A stretch of DNA of 64,000 nt, taken from assembly GCF_044772865.1 (NCBI RefSeq), contig NZ_CP173029.1, forward strand, positions 620,001-684,000, read 5' to 3'. Source of the stretch: Algirhabdus cladophorae. Lineage in GTDB: Bacteria; Pseudomonadota; Alphaproteobacteria; Rhodobacterales; Rhodobacteraceae. The notes below the pieces were generated by a model, which was given only the letters and a program-made list of their open reading frames with translations, was not told where the DNA came from and ran no database searches. A program made the translations under genes and the position numbers. Of this stretch, positions 63,547 through 64,000 are shown piece by piece (the stretch's first letter is position 1; the number at the start of each line of letters is the position of its first letter).

Positions 63547-64000
63547 CTAGCGTTCCTTGACGTAGGGCTGGCCGCCTGCGCGCGGTGGAATGGCCTTGCC
63601 GACAAATCCAGCAAGGATCACCACGGTTAGGATGAAGGGTAGGGCCTCGAGCAATTGCGCCTGCACTTTGAATTGGAACACGGCTTCGATGATGTCGGGG
63701 CGTAGGGACATTGCCTGCAAAAAGCCAAACAACAGGCAGGCATACAGGGCATACCATGGCCGCCATTTGGCAAAGATCAGGGCGGCAAGGGCGATAAACC
63801 CACGACCCGCGCTCATGTCTTTGACAAAGCCCGCTTGCAACGCGGTGGCCAAGTAAGCCCCTGCAATACCACATAAAACGCCGCAAATTAGGACGGACGC
63901 ATAGCGCAGACCTACGACCGATACACCGGCGGTATCCACGGCTTCGGGGTTTTCCCCCACAGCGCGCAACCGCAGGCCAAAGCGTGTGCGAAACAGCAGC
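63547..64000 (-). CDS. ABC transporter permease, nucleoside/simple-sugar type, C-terminal part (cut by right edge)
   Basis: The visible C-terminal ~150 residues continue beyond the right edge, with residues upstream of RAVGENPEAVDTAGVSV visible to the last base. The RAVGENPxAxDxxG loop is the EAA-like cytoplasmic motif of BmpDEF/NupPQ and YufPQ permeases, which pair with a BMP-family binding protein for nucleosides or related compounds. Several membrane segments follow (CGVLCGIAGAYLATAL; YALYACLLFGFLQAM). The operon partners lie outside the window. It is transcribed towards the TauE gene with a ~100-bp gap. Confidence 0.85.
   Translation of the reverse strand, partial: LLFRTRFGLRLRAVGENPEAVDTAGVSVVGLRYASVLICGVLCGIAGAYLATALQAGFVKDMSAGRGFIALAALIFAKWRPWYALYACLLFGFLQAMSLRPDIIEAVFQFKVQAQLLEALPFILTVVILAGFVGKAIPPRAGGQPYVKER

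Overview
The window looks like the chromosome of a marine alphaproteobacterium of the Rhodobacterales (Roseobacter group). The evidence is the protein families and their order: a sucCDAB-lpd operon beside mdh and sdhCDAB, interleaved with ethylmalonyl-CoA pathway genes (mcl2-like, mesaconyl-CoA hydratase, ethylmalonyl-CoA mutase, crotonyl-CoA carboxylase/reductase). To this are added a TIGR02300-type acidic protein, a LuxR/LuxI pair, an RTX protein and a secreted alginate lyase. Base composition is mostly 55-62% G+C by eye, with a few more AT-rich islands. Both window edges cut genes (a tcuB-like gene on the left, an ABC permease on the right).

Layout. 0-5 kb: persulfide-type metallo-hydrolase and rhodanese, then xylA with its LacI-type regulator, which has a clear palindromic operator. 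4.4-6.4 kb: a divergent pair linked to phosphonate metabolism (DUF1045 protein and an isolated phnM). 6.5-11.4 kb: a complete ureDABCEFG operon. 11.4-16.7 kb: a Gfo/Idh/MocA oxidoreductase, a pirin, a dimethylglycine-dehydrogenase-like flavoprotein and aroQ. 16.8-24.0 kb: an accessory, partly decaying stretch. It holds a multidomain PL7 alginate lyase, a GGDEF-EAL protein whose EAL end is lost, a FIST sensor gene broken by an in-frame amber codon, an intact FAH-family hydrolase, and fragments of a GntR regulator and an ABC substrate-binding protein. 24.1-28.6 kb: monomeric isocitrate dehydrogenase, tRNA-Ala(GGC), a TIGR02300 protein, a zinc metalloprotease and a GntR/FCD regulator.

28.7-49.2 kb is the central-carbon core. 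On the minus strand lie mdh and, after a plus-strand glycosyltransferase, sucC-sucD-sucA-sucB-lpd. Small orphan genes sit between sucD and sucA and between sucB and lpd. On the plus strand are a TauE-type transporter, the mcl2-NnrU-DUF1737-mch group, a DUF4344 protein and sdhCDA-lipoprotein-sdhB. 49.3-64 kb: a protein with a probable seven-bladed propeller plus RTX repeats, a DUF1989 protein, deoD, ecm, an acyltransferase, ccr, a 66-residue protein overlapping luxR, luxI, a RecD-like helicase, an SDR, a TIGR02186/TauE pair and an ABC permease.

The strongest unexplained signal is regulatory. The palindrome TGTGATCACA occurs as a pair with centres exactly 21 bp apart upstream of sucC, as an identically spaced pair upstream of sdhC, and once immediately upstream of the GntR/FCD gene that flanks the suc operon. 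This predicts a local autoregulated TCA-cycle regulon. A second structural signal is an 11-bp-phased array of GTATGGC/GCCATAC heptamers directly in front of lpd. A third is the in-frame amber codon in the FIST gene together with the truncated partner GGDEF-EAL gene, suggesting a c-di-GMP signalling pair that is being lost.
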